Source: Streptomyces cyaneus
GTDB lineage: Bacteria > Actinomycetota > Actinomycetes > Streptomycetales > Streptomycetaceae
NCBI RefSeq assembly: GCF_004028635.1
Contig: NZ_RQJW01000004.1
Location: 496,001 to 560,000 of the forward strand
Direction: 5' to 3'
Length of the DNA: 64,000 bases
A program made the position numbers and the translations under genes. Below the pieces are notes generated by a model that was not told where the DNA came from, searched no databases, and saw nothing but the letters and a program-made list of their open reading frames with translations. How positions within the stretch are numbered: position 1 is the first letter of the stretch; the number at the start of each line of letters is the position of its first letter. Positions 1 to 8,248 of this stretch are shown piece after piece.

Positions 1-999
1 CGTGTGCGGGGCGGAGCCGGGCAGGCCGCGCCGCCGCACCATGGACCGCACCGCGTGCCGCAGCAGCCCGAGCCGGCGCGCGTCGAGCGGCCGTCCGGCG
101 ACGGTCTCCTCCAGCGCGCCGCGCAGAATGCCCAGGTTCTCCTTGGGGTCGCGGTGCTTGGTGCAGCGGGTGTGTGCTGCGGCCAGCAGTCGGTAGCGGT
201 CCAGCAGGGCGGCGCCGCGCGCCAGCCAGTCGGCGTCCGGGGCGAGTTCGAGCACCCGGCCGTCGCCTGCCCTCTCCAGCCAGTGCGTGAGCAGCTCGTC
301 GCTGAACGGCTGCCATACGGCGAGTGCCTCGCGCTGGGTCTCGACGGCCGTGTTGGGGCGCCGCCGCACCAGGGTGTCGACGGCGTCGGAGACGGTGTAG
401 CGGTGGACGGCCGCGGTGGAGTCCGCCGGGCCGGCTTCGTGCGCGGGGCCGTCCGCCGGGCGCGGCAGGAACCGCAACCGGTCGGCGAACGGCTCCAGTT
501 CCGCCGCGAGATCCAGCGCCGCGTCCGTCTCACCGTGCCGCACCAGCCAGGCCATGGTGAGCAGCGCGGCCTCCTCGGGCACGCCGATCCCGTAGTGGCC
601 GCTGTCCAACCGGGCCCACAGCCAGGCGAGTCCCGCCTCGGTGAGGCAGTGGGCGAAGAGCGCGCGCCGCTCGGCCGGCACCCCGAAACTCTCCGCCGCC
701 TCGGTCTCGTACGGCTGGAGCGGGCCGCCCGCGCTCGGGGTTCCCGTGGCGAAGCCGCCGCGCACCACCTCGGGCGTCACCCAGGCCGGCAGCCCGGCCA
801 CCGGGGTGCGCGAACCGACCGTCAGCCGGCCCGCGGCCATCCCCGCGAGAACCGCCCGCCAGCGCTGCCCGCGCACCTCGGCGCGGCGCCGGGTGTCGGC
901 GTCCTCGTGAGTCAGCGCGGTCGTGAAGGCCTTGGCCAGCTGGGCTGCCGCATAGGACGGGGCCGCGGTGAGGGGCTGCTGCTCAGCGTTGTCGTTCAT
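1..999 (-). CDS. Conserved hypothetical protein, partial (C-terminus off window)
   Basis: An open frame of 333 codons runs from an ATG at 997-999 to the left edge with no stop, so the C-terminus is missing. The product is mostly helical and rich in Ala, Arg and Leu, with no signal peptide or membrane segment. A Trp/Gly/Arg-rich stretch (GLPAWVTPEVVRGGFATG) near residues 70-90 looks like its best-conserved block. I do not recognise a characterised family. Third-position GC is very high, so this strand and frame are coding rather than the long open frame on the opposite strand. The start is odd: the ATG lies only 3 bases after a tRNA-like element, so no separate ribosome-binding site fits between them. 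A start further downstream is possible. Confidence 0.7.
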   Translation of the reverse strand, partial: MNDNAEQQPLTAAPSYAAAQLAKAFTTALTHEDADTRRRAEVRGQRWRAVLAGMAAGRLTVGSRTPVAGLPAWVTPEVVRGGFATGTPSAGGPLQPYETEAAESFGVPAERRALFAHCLTEAGLAWLWARLDSGHYGIGVPEEAALLTMAWLVRHGETDAALDLAAELEPFADRLRFLPRPADGPAHEAGPADSTAAVHRYTVSDAVDTLVRRRPNTAVETQREALAVWQPFSDELLTHWLERAGDGRVLELAPDADWLARGAALLDRYRLLAAAHTRCTKHRDPKENLGILRGALEETVAGRPLDARRLGLLRHAVRSMVRRRGLPGSAPHT

Positions 1000-1002
1000 A
1001 AG

Positions 1003-1074
1003 CCGGCGTGGCAGGTTCCGCCCCTGCGCCCTCCGGGTCTCAAGCCCGGTGCTCTGCTACTGAGCTACACGCCG
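1003..1074 (-). tRNA. tRNA-like gene, apparent anticodon UGA, atypical D- and T-loops
   Basis: Read on the minus strand, all four cloverleaf stems are present: acceptor CGGCGTG/CACGCCG (7 bp), D stem GCTC/GAGC, anticodon stem CCGGG/CCCGG with loop CTTGAGA, and T stem GCAGG/CCTGC. By position the anticodon is TGA (Ser). However, the variable loop has only 5 bases, unlike class II tRNA-Ser. The T-loop is GGCGGAA instead of TTCRANN, and the 7-base D-loop lacks the usual GG. Both sides of the D-loop/T-loop elbow contact are therefore missing. CCA is not encoded. It could be a degenerate tRNA, a specialised non-canonical tRNA or a structured leader for the gene that starts at 999. Confidence 0.5.
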
Positions 1075-1215
1075 ATGGAGGCCGAGGTTAGACGCCGGTG
1101 TGATCACCGTTCAACCGCATTTCCGCGGGCCCCGAGAAGGCGGCCGAGGGCGAGGGTGAATCGGTCAGCCATCAGACGGTTGACTTTCGGCTGGTCGAGC
1201 CAGAGCATTGCCGGG

Positions 1216-2709
1216 GTGAGCCACTTCGAGTACATATCGTCCAGGTCGAGCGCACTCCCCGCCGACCTGGACGAAGCCGCCCACCGCTGCCTCGTCGCCG
1301 GGTTCGACGGGGCCACGAGCGTGCCGGACACGCTCAAGGAGCTCATCGACCGCGGCCTCGGCGGGGTCATCCTCTTCACCCGCAACATCCGCGACGCTCA
1401 GCAGGTGCGCCGCCTCACGGACGAGCTGCGGGCCATCCGCCCGGACCTCCTCGTCGCCATCGACAACGAGGGCGGCGGCATCGGCCACCTCGTGAGCGCC
1501 GGCGCCCCGGACGTCCCCGGCTCCTACGCCCTGGGCGTCGCCGACGACCCGAACCTCACCGCCCGCTGCGCCGACGCGCTGGCCGGGCATCTGGCCGGCC
1601 TCGGCATCACCGCCTCCTACGCCCCCGTGGCCGACCTCCAGCACCGGCCGGACAACCCGATCGTGCGCACCCGCTCCTTCGGCGCCGACCCCGAGCTCGC
1701 CGCCCGCCATCTGCACGCCTGGATCACCGCCACCGAGGCGCGCCGCATAGCGTCCTGCGCCAAGCACTTCCCCGGCCACGGCGGCACCGTCACCGACAGC
1801 CACCACGGGATGGCGGTCGACCCGAGGCCGTACGACGAACTGAGCGCCGACCTCGAACCGTTCCGCGCGGCCGTCGCCGCGGGCGTGCCGATGCTGATGA
1901 GCGCCCATGTCGTCTTCCCGGCGCTGGACCCCAACCGCCCCGCCACGCTCAGCCGTCGCATCCTGGGCGACCTGCTCCGCCACGACCTCGGCTTCGACGG
2001 CGTCCTCGTCAGCGACGCGCTGGAGATGAAGGCGATCTCCGACGCGTACGGCGAGGCGGCCGGCGCGCGCATCGCGCTGGCGGCGGGCGCGGACCAGGTC
2101 ATCGTCGCCGTGGGCGACCTGGGTGTCACCCTGGACTGCCGGGACGCGGTGCTGGAGGCGCTGCGCAGCGGCGTGCTGGCCCAGGAGCGCATCGAGGAGG
2201 CCGCGGGGCGGGTACGGCGGCTCGCCGCGCGCTATGCGACCCCGCCCCTGGAGGTGGCCGGCTGGGACGCGGAGGCCGGTCTCGTGGCCGCGCGCCGAGC
2301 CGTACGTCGCCGGGGCGTACCGCCTGCCGTACGCGGGGCCCATGTCGTCGACCTCTTCCCGTCGCCGCACCCCGCGCTCAACTGGGGCGGCGAGGACCTG
2401 CTGACCGAGGTCCGCGCCGTCGACCCCACGGCCACCGGCACCTCGGTCACCGGCGAACCGGCGGACCCGGCCGAGCTCGCCGACGGGACGCTGCGCTGCT
2501 GCGGGGAGACGCCCCTGGTCGTCGCCACGTGCGACGCCGGACTGCATCCTTGGCAACTGCGCTTGCGCGACGCCCTGTTGGCCCGACGGCCGGACGCGGT
2601 ACGGGTGGACACGGGGCTGCCGGAGGGCGGCGACCTGTGCTCGTACGGCCGAGGGCGCGCGAACCTGCGGGCGGTCGCCGAGGTGCTGGCGGGCGTCACC
2701 GACGACTGA
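1216..2709 (+). CDS. NagZ-type GH3 beta-N-acetylhexosaminidase
   Basis: Glycoside hydrolase family 3, of the type that removes terminal beta-linked GlcNAc. About 497 aa from a GTG at 1216. The frame is open far upstream, but that part is antisense to another gene and crosses the tRNA-like element, so it is not coding. The signature KHFPGHGG followed by DSHH lies near residues 182-193; in NagZ enzymes the Asp-His pair of this loop supplies the general acid/base. The probable nucleophile Asp is in VSDALEMK near residue 267. No signal peptide is seen, so the enzyme should be cytoplasmic. After the barrel there is a C-terminal extension of about 150 residues. No strong ribosome-binding site decides the start. 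It opens a carbohydrate locus that also holds a GlcNAc-type kinase. Confidence 0.85.
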   Translation: MSHFEYISSRSSALPADLDEAAHRCLVAGFDGATSVPDTLKELIDRGLGGVILFTRNIRDAQQVRRLTDELRAIRPDLLVAIDNEGGGIGHLVSAGAPDVPGSYALGVADDPNLTARCADALAGHLAGLGITASYAPVADLQHRPDNPIVRTRSFGADPELAARHLHAWITATEARRIASCAKHFPGHGGTVTDSHHGMAVDPRPYDELSADLEPFRAAVAAGVPMLMSAHVVFPALDPNRPATLSRRILGDLLRHDLGFDGVLVSDALEMKAISDAYGEAAGARIALAAGADQVIVAVGDLGVTLDCRDAVLEALRSGVLAQERIEEAAGRVRRLAARYATPPLEVAGWDAEAGLVAARRAVRRRGVPPAVRGAHVVDLFPSPHPALNWGGEDLLTEVRAVDPTATGTSVTGEPADPAELADGTLRCCGETPLVVATCDAGLHPWQLRLRDALLARRPDAVRVDTGLPEGGDLCSYGRGRANLRAVAEVLAGVTDD

Positions 2710-2734
2710 GGCGCGCCCGCCCGTCACAGGTCGC

Positions 2735-3955
2735 TCAGGACGGCCGTACGACCTCCTTGATCCCCCGCGCCGCCAGGTACTCCGTGTCCTGGGCCCGCGC
2801 GGCCAGGACCACCGCCGGGGAGACGCCTTCCGTCCGCATCCGCATCCACGCCTCGAAGTACGCACCGCCCGGACCGGACACCGACCGAGTGCCCGGCGTG
2901 CAGTCCAGGACCAGGGCGGTGTCGCGTGGCTGCGCGGGGTGGCGGTCCCGGCGCAGTTCGGCGATGGTCTCGGCGAACGCCTCGGCGATCGGCTTCGGGC
3001 GGCCCGTCGAGTCGAACAGGCCGAGGGTGTACTCCAGTTCCGGGAAGTCGGCCAGGGACCGGTCCACGTCGTGGGAGCACCACCAGGTCACCCCCCACAG
3101 TCCCGCGCACTCCGCCGCGTTCCGTACGGTCGCGCGCGCGAACTCGGGGGCGTCGGCGGCCGGGATGTGCGGCTCGGGCGCGCCCGTCTCCTGGACCCAG
3201 ACGGGACGTGCGGGGTCGATGGCGTACGCCTTGGCCAGCTCGGTGCCGTACTCGGCGAGGTGCCGCACCTGCGGCGAGCGGGGGCCGTAGCGGCGGGCGC
3301 AGTCGCCGGAGAACACCCAGGGGTGGACGGTGGTCAGGTCGCCCTTGCGGGCGGAGGCCTCGGGGGTGAAGGGGTGGTCGTCGCCGTACCAGGCGGCGTC
3401 GTACGCGGAGTGCGTGACCAGGCCGCCGCTCGCGCCGAGTCCGTCCCGGGCGGCGGCCAGCAGGGTGTCGAGGTAGTGGTCGACCTCGTCCGCCGTCACC
3501 GGGTTGTGCTCGACCAGGTTGTTGAGCTCGTTGCCGAGCTGGAGGCCGATGAGGTTCGGGCGGCCGGTGAGTGCGCGGCCGAGGGTGCGCAGGAGGGTGG
3601 CCTGGGCCTCGATGGCCTCCGGGTCCGTGAACACGTTGCGGTGGTGCCAGCTGCGGGTCCATTCCGGGTAGAAGTCGAAGCTCGACAGATGGCCCTGGAT
3701 GCCGTCCACCATGACGTCCAGACCGGCCTCGCCGGCCAGGTCCACGAGGTGCGCCAGCTGGTCCACGGCGGCGGTGCGGACGAGGGTGCGGTTCGGCTGG
3801 AGCAGCGGCCACAGGTGGAAGACACGGACGTGGTCGAGGCCCAGGCCCGCTATCCGGTCGAGGTCGGCACGCGCGCGTGCCGGGTCGAAGTCGTGCCAGG
3901 AGTGGAACCAGCCGTGGCGGGGCGTGTAGTTGACGCCGAAGCGGAGCGTGTGGAT
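2735..3955 (-). CDS. GH5-like glycoside hydrolase, probable beta-mannosidase (possible ATC start)
   Basis: Clan GH-A hydrolase. The N-terminal FGVNYTPRHGWFHSW block, a barrel-type LQLGNELNN motif (acid/base Glu) and WVQETGAPE (likely nucleophile Glu) are visible. No signal peptide, so it acts inside the cell. The arrangement recalls GH5 subfamily 18, whose known members include beta-mannosidases that cut Man-beta-1,4-GlcNAc of the N-glycan core; the subfamily is my inference. The start is unusual: AGGAGG stands five bases before an in-frame ATC at 3953-3955, exactly where a start codon is expected. The nearest usable alternative is a TTG at 4043-4045, which adds about 30 poorly structured residues and has no clear ribosome-binding site. 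Divergent from the kinase gene. Confidence 0.8.
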   Translation of the reverse strand: MHTLRFGVNYTPRHGWFHSWHDFDPARARADLDRIAGLGLDHVRVFHLWPLLQPNRTLVRTAAVDQLAHLVDLAGEAGLDVMVDGIQGHLSSFDFYPEWTRSWHHRNVFTDPEAIEAQATLLRTLGRALTGRPNLIGLQLGNELNNLVEHNPVTADEVDHYLDTLLAAARDGLGASGGLVTHSAYDAAWYGDDHPFTPEASARKGDLTTVHPWVFSGDCARRYGPRSPQVRHLAEYGTELAKAYAIDPARPVWVQETGAPEPHIPAADAPEFARATVRNAAECAGLWGVTWWCSHDVDRSLADFPELEYTLGLFDSTGRPKPIAEAFAETIAELRRDRHPAQPRDTALVLDCTPGTRSVSGPGGAYFEAWMRMRTEGVSPAVVLAARAQDTEYLAARGIKEVVRPS

Positions 3956-4034
3956 GGGATCCTCCTCGGGTCCGGTCTCGTCCGAGCCTGGCTCTTGCGC
4001 TTGCGCTTGCCAGGGCTCGGCTCTTGCTCGTCGC

Positions 4035-4054
4035 GAATGTATCAACCACCATGG
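4035..4054. promoter_or_regulatory. Operator-like element between GH5 and kinase genes
   Basis: Read on the minus strand this contains GGTTGATACATTCGCG. It resembles the element in front of the GH84 gene, GGTGGATACATTCACC (20772-20787). It lies in the roughly 100-bp divergent gap between the two genes. Probably part of the shared operator set of this locus; the factor is unknown. Confidence 0.35.
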
Positions 4055-4060
4055 TCGCCA

Positions 4061-5116
4061 ATGAATAGTGATTTGAACCCAACTTCGGCATCCGCGCCAA
4101 CCTCGCCGACCTCGGCGTACGTCGTCGGCCTGGACGCCGGAGGCACCCGCACCCGCGCCGTCCTGGCACCCCTGCGCGCCGGCGATGCCGAGGGCGAGGG
4201 CGGGGGAGAGGGAGTCGGTGGGCCGGGCAACGCCCTGACCGTCCCCGGCGCCCAGCTCACCGAGCACCTCGTCGAGGCCCTCGCACACGCCGTGCCCGAA
4301 GGGCTGCACAGCCGTGTCGTGGCCGTGGCAGGCGGGTTCGCGGGCGCCTCGCGGACCGCCCCGGACGAGCCGGGCCGGGTCAAGGCGCACGCCGCGCTCA
4401 CCGTCGCGCTGAGCCGGCTGGGCATAGACGCCGCCTCGGTCGAGATCCACAGCGACATCGAGGCGGCGTTCGCCTCCGCGCCCGGCAACCCGGCCGACGG
4501 CCTCGCCCTGGTGGCCGGCACCGGCGCGGTCGCGGCGCGCATCACCGCACGCGCGTGCACCACGACCGCCGGCGGCGACGGCTGGCTGCTCGGCGACGAC
4601 GGCAGCGGCTTCTGGATCGGGCGCGAGGCGGCACGGGTGGTCCTGCGCATGGCCGACGGGCGGGGCGGGCCCACAGCGCTGGCCGCGTCGGTCGGCCGGA
4701 CGCTGGGGGTGCCGGAGGACGTCCTGCCTGGGGAGGTTTCGGGACCGTACGACGAAGGTTCCTGGACGCGGGCCCGGCGCGAGGCCTACCGCATGCACCT
4801 GCTCCCGGCCGTCATGGCCGAGCCGCCCGTCCACCTCGCCCGCCTCGCGCCCCTGGTGACCGAGGCTGCCCGGGGCGCGGACGCCGTCGCCACCGGAATC
4901 CTCGAGGCGGCAGCCGACCACCTCACCGCCACCCTCCGTGCCCTCGAGCCGCGCCCCGGCGAGCGGGTCGTCGCGACCGGCGGTCTGCTCGGCCCGGACG
5001 GACCACTGACCACACCGCTCACCGCCCGGCTGGACCCCCTCGGACTGGCCCTCGACTGGGTGGCCGACGGCTCCCAGGGCGCCGTAGCTCTCGCCCGCCT
5101 GGGGTACGAGGGATGA
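4061..5116 (+). CDS. N-acetylglucosamine kinase-like protein (BadF/BadG/BcrA ATPase family)
   Basis: Predicted cytoplasmic sugar kinase of about 351 aa that would phosphorylate GlcNAc released by the neighbouring glycosidases. Motifs of the ASKHA fold are clear: GLDAGGTRTRAVL (phosphate 1), VAGTGAVAARI, and GDGWLLGDDGSGFWIGREA, which is characteristic of the N-acetylglucosamine kinase branch of the BadF/BadG family. The start could be ATG 4061 or ATG 4037; neither has a good ribosome-binding site and a shared operator-like motif overlaps codons 2-7. The stop overlaps the next start as ATGA, so the kinase and the GH3 gene are translationally coupled. Family assignment is firm; the precise sugar is inferred from context. 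Confidence 0.85.
   Translation: MNSDLNPTSASAPTSPTSAYVVGLDAGGTRTRAVLAPLRAGDAEGEGGGEGVGGPGNALTVPGAQLTEHLVEALAHAVPEGLHSRVVAVAGGFAGASRTAPDEPGRVKAHAALTVALSRLGIDAASVEIHSDIEAAFASAPGNPADGLALVAGTGAVAARITARACTTTAGGDGWLLGDDGSGFWIGREAARVVLRMADGRGGPTALAASVGRTLGVPEDVLPGEVSGPYDEGSWTRARREAYRMHLLPAVMAEPPVHLARLAPLVTEAARGADAVATGILEAAADHLTATLRALEPRPGERVVATGGLLGPDGPLTTPLTARLDPLGLALDWVADGSQGAVALARLGYEG
4066..4080 (-). promoter_or_regulatory. Operator-like motif GGGTTCAAATCACTA at the kinase start
   Basis: 13 of 15 bases match TGGTTCAAATCACCA, which stands upstream of the binding-protein gene at 10702-10716. It overlaps the first codons of the kinase. In such GC-rich DNA a shared AT-rich near-palindrome is notable. 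Confidence 0.4.
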
Positions 5117-7374
5117 GCGGCCTCGCCGCGCAGCGGCACCGCGCCGGCCCCCCGGCCACCCCGCTCTACCGCGACCCCACCGCCCCCGTGTCCGCCCGAG
5201 TCCGCGACCTGCTCTCCCGTATGACCCTGCGCGAGAAGGTCGGCCAGCTCAACCAGCGGATGTACGGCTGGAACGCCTACCGCCGCACCCCGGACGGCGG
5301 CTTCGAACTCACCGAGGCCCTGTACGCCGAGACCGACCGCTTCGAGGGACTCGGCGCCCTTTACGGCCTCCAGCGCGCGGACGCCTGGTCCGGCGTCGAC
5401 CACACCAACGGGCCCGGTGCCGAGGACGGCGCGGCCCTCGCCGACCTGGTGCAGCGGCATGTCGTCGAGCGCAGCCGGCTCGGCATACCGGCACTGTTCG
5501 TCGAGGAGGTACCGCACGGGCTCATGGCCCTCGACGGCACGGTCCTCCCGGTGAATCTGGCCGTCGGCGCCACCTGGGACCCCGAGCTGTACGCGCGGGC
5601 GGCCGCCCATGCCGCCGCCGAACTGCGGGCTCGCGGCGGGCATGTCGCCCTGGTCTCGGCACTCGACATCGCCCGCGACCCGCGCTGGGGACGTACGGAG
5701 GAGTGCTTCGGCGAGGACCCGTACCTCGCCGCCCGCTTCACGGAGGCCGTCGTACGCGGCATGCAGGGCGCGCCCGCCGAGTTCTTCGCCGCCGACAAGG
5801 CCCCCGTCGTCCTCAAGCACTTCGCCGGACAGGGCGCCACCGTCGGCGGCCGCAACTCCGCCGAGTCCGACCTGGGCCTGCGGGAACTGCACGAGATCCA
5901 CCTCCCCGCCGCCCGCGCCGGCATCCGCGCGGGGGCCGCCGCCGTCATGGCCGCCTACAACGAGGTCGACGGGACGCCCTGCTCCGGCAACCGGGCCCTG
6001 CTCACCGAACTGCTCCGGGATCGCTGGGGCTTCGAGGGGCTCGTCATGGCCGACGGTCTCGCCGTGGACCGGCTGGCCCGCATCACCGGCGACAAGGTCT
6101 CCGCGGGTGCCCTCGCGCTCAATGCCGGTGTCGATCTGAGCCTCTGGGACGAGGGCTTCACCCACCTGGAGGAGGCTGTCGAGCGAGGGCTGGTCGCCGA
6201 GGAGGTCCTCGACGCCGCCGTAGCCCGCGTCCTGCGGCTGAAGTTCCGGCTGGGACTGTTCGACCGGCAGGGCGCGGAGAGCAAGCCCTTCCCGGCCCAG
6301 GGCAGGGAGCTCAGCACCGCCCTGGCCCGGGCCACGGTCACTCTCCTGCACAACGACGGCACCCTGCCCCTACCGGCGACCGCCTCCCGTATCGCCGTCC
6401 TCGGACCCCAGTCGGCCACCGTCGCCCACCAACTGGGCGACTACACCGCCCCGCAACGCCCGGGCACGGGCACGGGCACCAGCGTCCTTGACGCTCTGCG
6501 CACACTCGCCCCACCCGGCGTCGACATCCGCCACGCCCCCGGTTGCGCCCTCACCGGCGACGACCTGTCCGGCATTCCCGAGGCAGTGGCCGCGGCCGCC
6601 GCGTCCGACCTGGCCGTGCTGGTGCTGGGCGGCAGCAGCGCGCGTACGCCCGACACGGAGTTCGACGCCAACGGGGCCGCACGGACCGCCGTCTCGCACA
6701 TGACCTGCGGTGAGGGCGCCGACCTGGCCGGACTGCGGCTGGGCGCCGCACAGTACGCGCTCCTGGACGCCGTGGTCGCGACGGGTACGCCGACGGCGGT
6801 CGTACTCGTCCAGGGCCGCCCGCATGTCCTGCCGAACACGGCCGGTGCCCTGCTCACCGCCTGGTACCCGGGGCCGTGGGGCGGCACGGCGATCGCCGAG
6901 GTGCTGCTCGGGCTCACCGAGCCCGTCGGCCGGCTGTCGGTTTCCGTGCCGCGCTCAGCGGCCCAACTCCCCGTCTACTACAACCACAAGGACACCGAGT
7001 ACGGCGGCTACGTGGAGGAGAGCGCCGAGCCGCTGCACTCCTTCGGGCACGGGCTGTCGTACACGAGCTTCTCCTACGGCCCGCCGAGCCTGTCCGGTCG
7101 CAGCGTCACGGTCGAGGTCACCAACACCGGGGAGCGGCACGGGCGTACGGTCGTGCAGGTCTATCTGCGGCGTCTGATCACGTCCGTCTGGCCGCGCACC
7201 CTCGAACTGTGCGCGTTCGAGGGTGTCGACCTCGCGCCGGGGGAGCGCCGTGCGGTGACCCTCCGCCTCGATGCCGAGCAGCTCGGCAGGGACGGCACCG
7301 TGGAGGTCCGGGTCGCGGAGTCCTCCCGGGCCGCGCTCGACGCCGTACCCCTCGTGCTGGACCTCAGAGCTTGA
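5113..7374 (+). CDS. GH3 beta-glycosidase (beta-glucosidase-like) with C-terminal Fn3-like domain
   Basis: Glycoside hydrolase family 3 of the multi-domain beta-glucosidase type, 753 aa, no signal peptide. Visible landmarks are RDPRWGRTEECFGEDPYL, KHFAGQGATVGGRNSAES and GFEGLVMADGLAVDR, the last carrying the probable nucleophile Asp near residue 313. The second alpha/beta domain follows, then a C-terminal fibronectin-III-like domain (about residues 655-753) with the usual VEVTNTGERHGRTVVQVYL strand pattern. The nucleophile motif is MADG rather than the SDW of classic beta-glucosidases, so the substrate may differ (xylosides or N-acetylated sugars). It starts inside the kinase stop codon (ATGA) and overlaps the convergent permease gene by 11 bases. 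Confidence 0.85.
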   Translation: MSGLAAQRHRAGPPATPLYRDPTAPVSARVRDLLSRMTLREKVGQLNQRMYGWNAYRRTPDGGFELTEALYAETDRFEGLGALYGLQRADAWSGVDHTNGPGAEDGAALADLVQRHVVERSRLGIPALFVEEVPHGLMALDGTVLPVNLAVGATWDPELYARAAAHAAAELRARGGHVALVSALDIARDPRWGRTEECFGEDPYLAARFTEAVVRGMQGAPAEFFAADKAPVVLKHFAGQGATVGGRNSAESDLGLRELHEIHLPAARAGIRAGAAAVMAAYNEVDGTPCSGNRALLTELLRDRWGFEGLVMADGLAVDRLARITGDKVSAGALALNAGVDLSLWDEGFTHLEEAVERGLVAEEVLDAAVARVLRLKFRLGLFDRQGAESKPFPAQGRELSTALARATVTLLHNDGTLPLPATASRIAVLGPQSATVAHQLGDYTAPQRPGTGTGTSVLDALRTLAPPGVDIRHAPGCALTGDDLSGIPEAVAAAAASDLAVLVLGGSSARTPDTEFDANGAARTAVSHMTCGEGADLAGLRLGAAQYALLDAVVATGTPTAVVLVQGRPHVLPNTAGALLTAWYPGPWGGTAIAEVLLGLTEPVGRLSVSVPRSAAQLPVYYNHKDTEYGGYVEESAEPLHSFGHGLSYTSFSYGPPSLSGRSVTVEVTNTGERHGRTVVQVYLRRLITSVWPRTLELCAFEGVDLAPGERRAVTLRLDAEQLGRDGTVEVRVAESSRAALDAVPLVLDLRA

Positions 7375-8248
7375 CGGCTCCCGACGAGACCCCCTTGTAG
7401 AACCACCGCTGCGTGATCACGAAGAGCACCAGCACCGGAACAACCGAGATCACCGACCCCGCCATCACCAGCCGCTGGTCGTACCCGAACGACGACGTCT
7501 GCAGCCGGGCCAGACCCAGCGTCAGCGTGAAGTGCTCCTCGGAGCGCAGCACGATCAGCGGCCACAGGAAGTCGTCCCAGGCGCTGATGAAGGTGTTGAT
7601 GGTGACGACCAGGATCGCGCCGTACGCGGAGGGCAGGTACAGGTAGCGGAACCGCTTCCACTCGCCCGCCCCGTCCAGCATCGCCGCGTCCTCGATCTCG
7701 CGCGGGACGGACAGGAACGCCGCCCGCATGATGAGGACGTTGATGGCGGCGACGAAGCCGGGCAGCCAGACGCCGACGAGGTTGTCGACCAGGCCCATGT
7801 CCCGGACGCTGAGGAACAGCGACACCATGATCGACTCGAAGGGGAACATCATGGACGCCATCAGCAGTACCCAGACCAGCCCCCGGCCCTTCCAGGCGGG
7901 CTTGGAGAGCATGTAGCCGGCCATGGTGGAGAAGGCGAGCTGGCTGGCGATCGAGATGACCGCGACGAACAGGCTGTTCCTGATGTACGTCCACACCGGG
8001 ACCTGGTCGAAGACCTGCTCGTAGGCGCGCAGCGTCGGGTGGTGCGGGATCAGGGAGGCGCCCGCGCCGAAGACGTCCTCGCCCGCGCCCTTGAGTGACG
8101 ACAGCACCTGCCAGATCAGCGGGCCGACGGTGATGAACAGGACGAAGACCAACAGCACGTAGCGCAGGACGAGTTCGCGGGGGCGGCCGTAGTCGCGCCA
8201 GCGGGGCGTCAGGCGGCGGCGCTTCACCGGGACAGGCGCGGTCGTCAT
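7364..8248 (-). CDS. Sugar ABC transporter permease (MalG type)
   Basis: Inner permease of a CUT1 carbohydrate importer, 294 aa, six predicted membrane helices. The cytoplasmic EAA loop reads EIEDAAMLDGAGEWKRF, the contact site for the ATPase. It follows the other permease with an ATGA overlap (8245-8248). No ATPase gene lies in the locus; Streptomyces CUT1 importers commonly share the MsiK ATPase encoded elsewhere. The gene ends 11 bases inside the convergent GH3 gene. Confidence 0.9.
   Translation of the reverse strand: MTTAPVPVKRRRLTPRWRDYGRPRELVLRYVLLVFVLFITVGPLIWQVLSSLKGAGEDVFGAGASLIPHHPTLRAYEQVFDQVPVWTYIRNSLFVAVISIASQLAFSTMAGYMLSKPAWKGRGLVWVLLMASMMFPFESIMVSLFLSVRDMGLVDNLVGVWLPGFVAAINVLIMRAAFLSVPREIEDAAMLDGAGEWKRFRYLYLPSAYGAILVVTINTFISAWDDFLWPLIVLRSEEHFTLTLGLARLQTSSFGYDQRLVMAGSVISVVPVLVLFVITQRWFYKGVSSGAVKL

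Noticed and set aside
1003..1074. Selenocysteine tRNA
   Set aside because: That tRNA has anticodon UCA, an 8-bp acceptor arm and a long variable arm; this element has none of these.
4..1215. Long plus-strand open frame continuous with the NagZ-like gene
   Set aside because: It is antisense to a well-composed minus-strand gene, runs through the tRNA-like element and has no protein-like sequence until about 1216.
4081..4921. Minus-strand extension of the GH5 frame across the kinase gene
   Set aside because: The kinase frame has clear family motifs; the opposite frame is an artefact of high GC.
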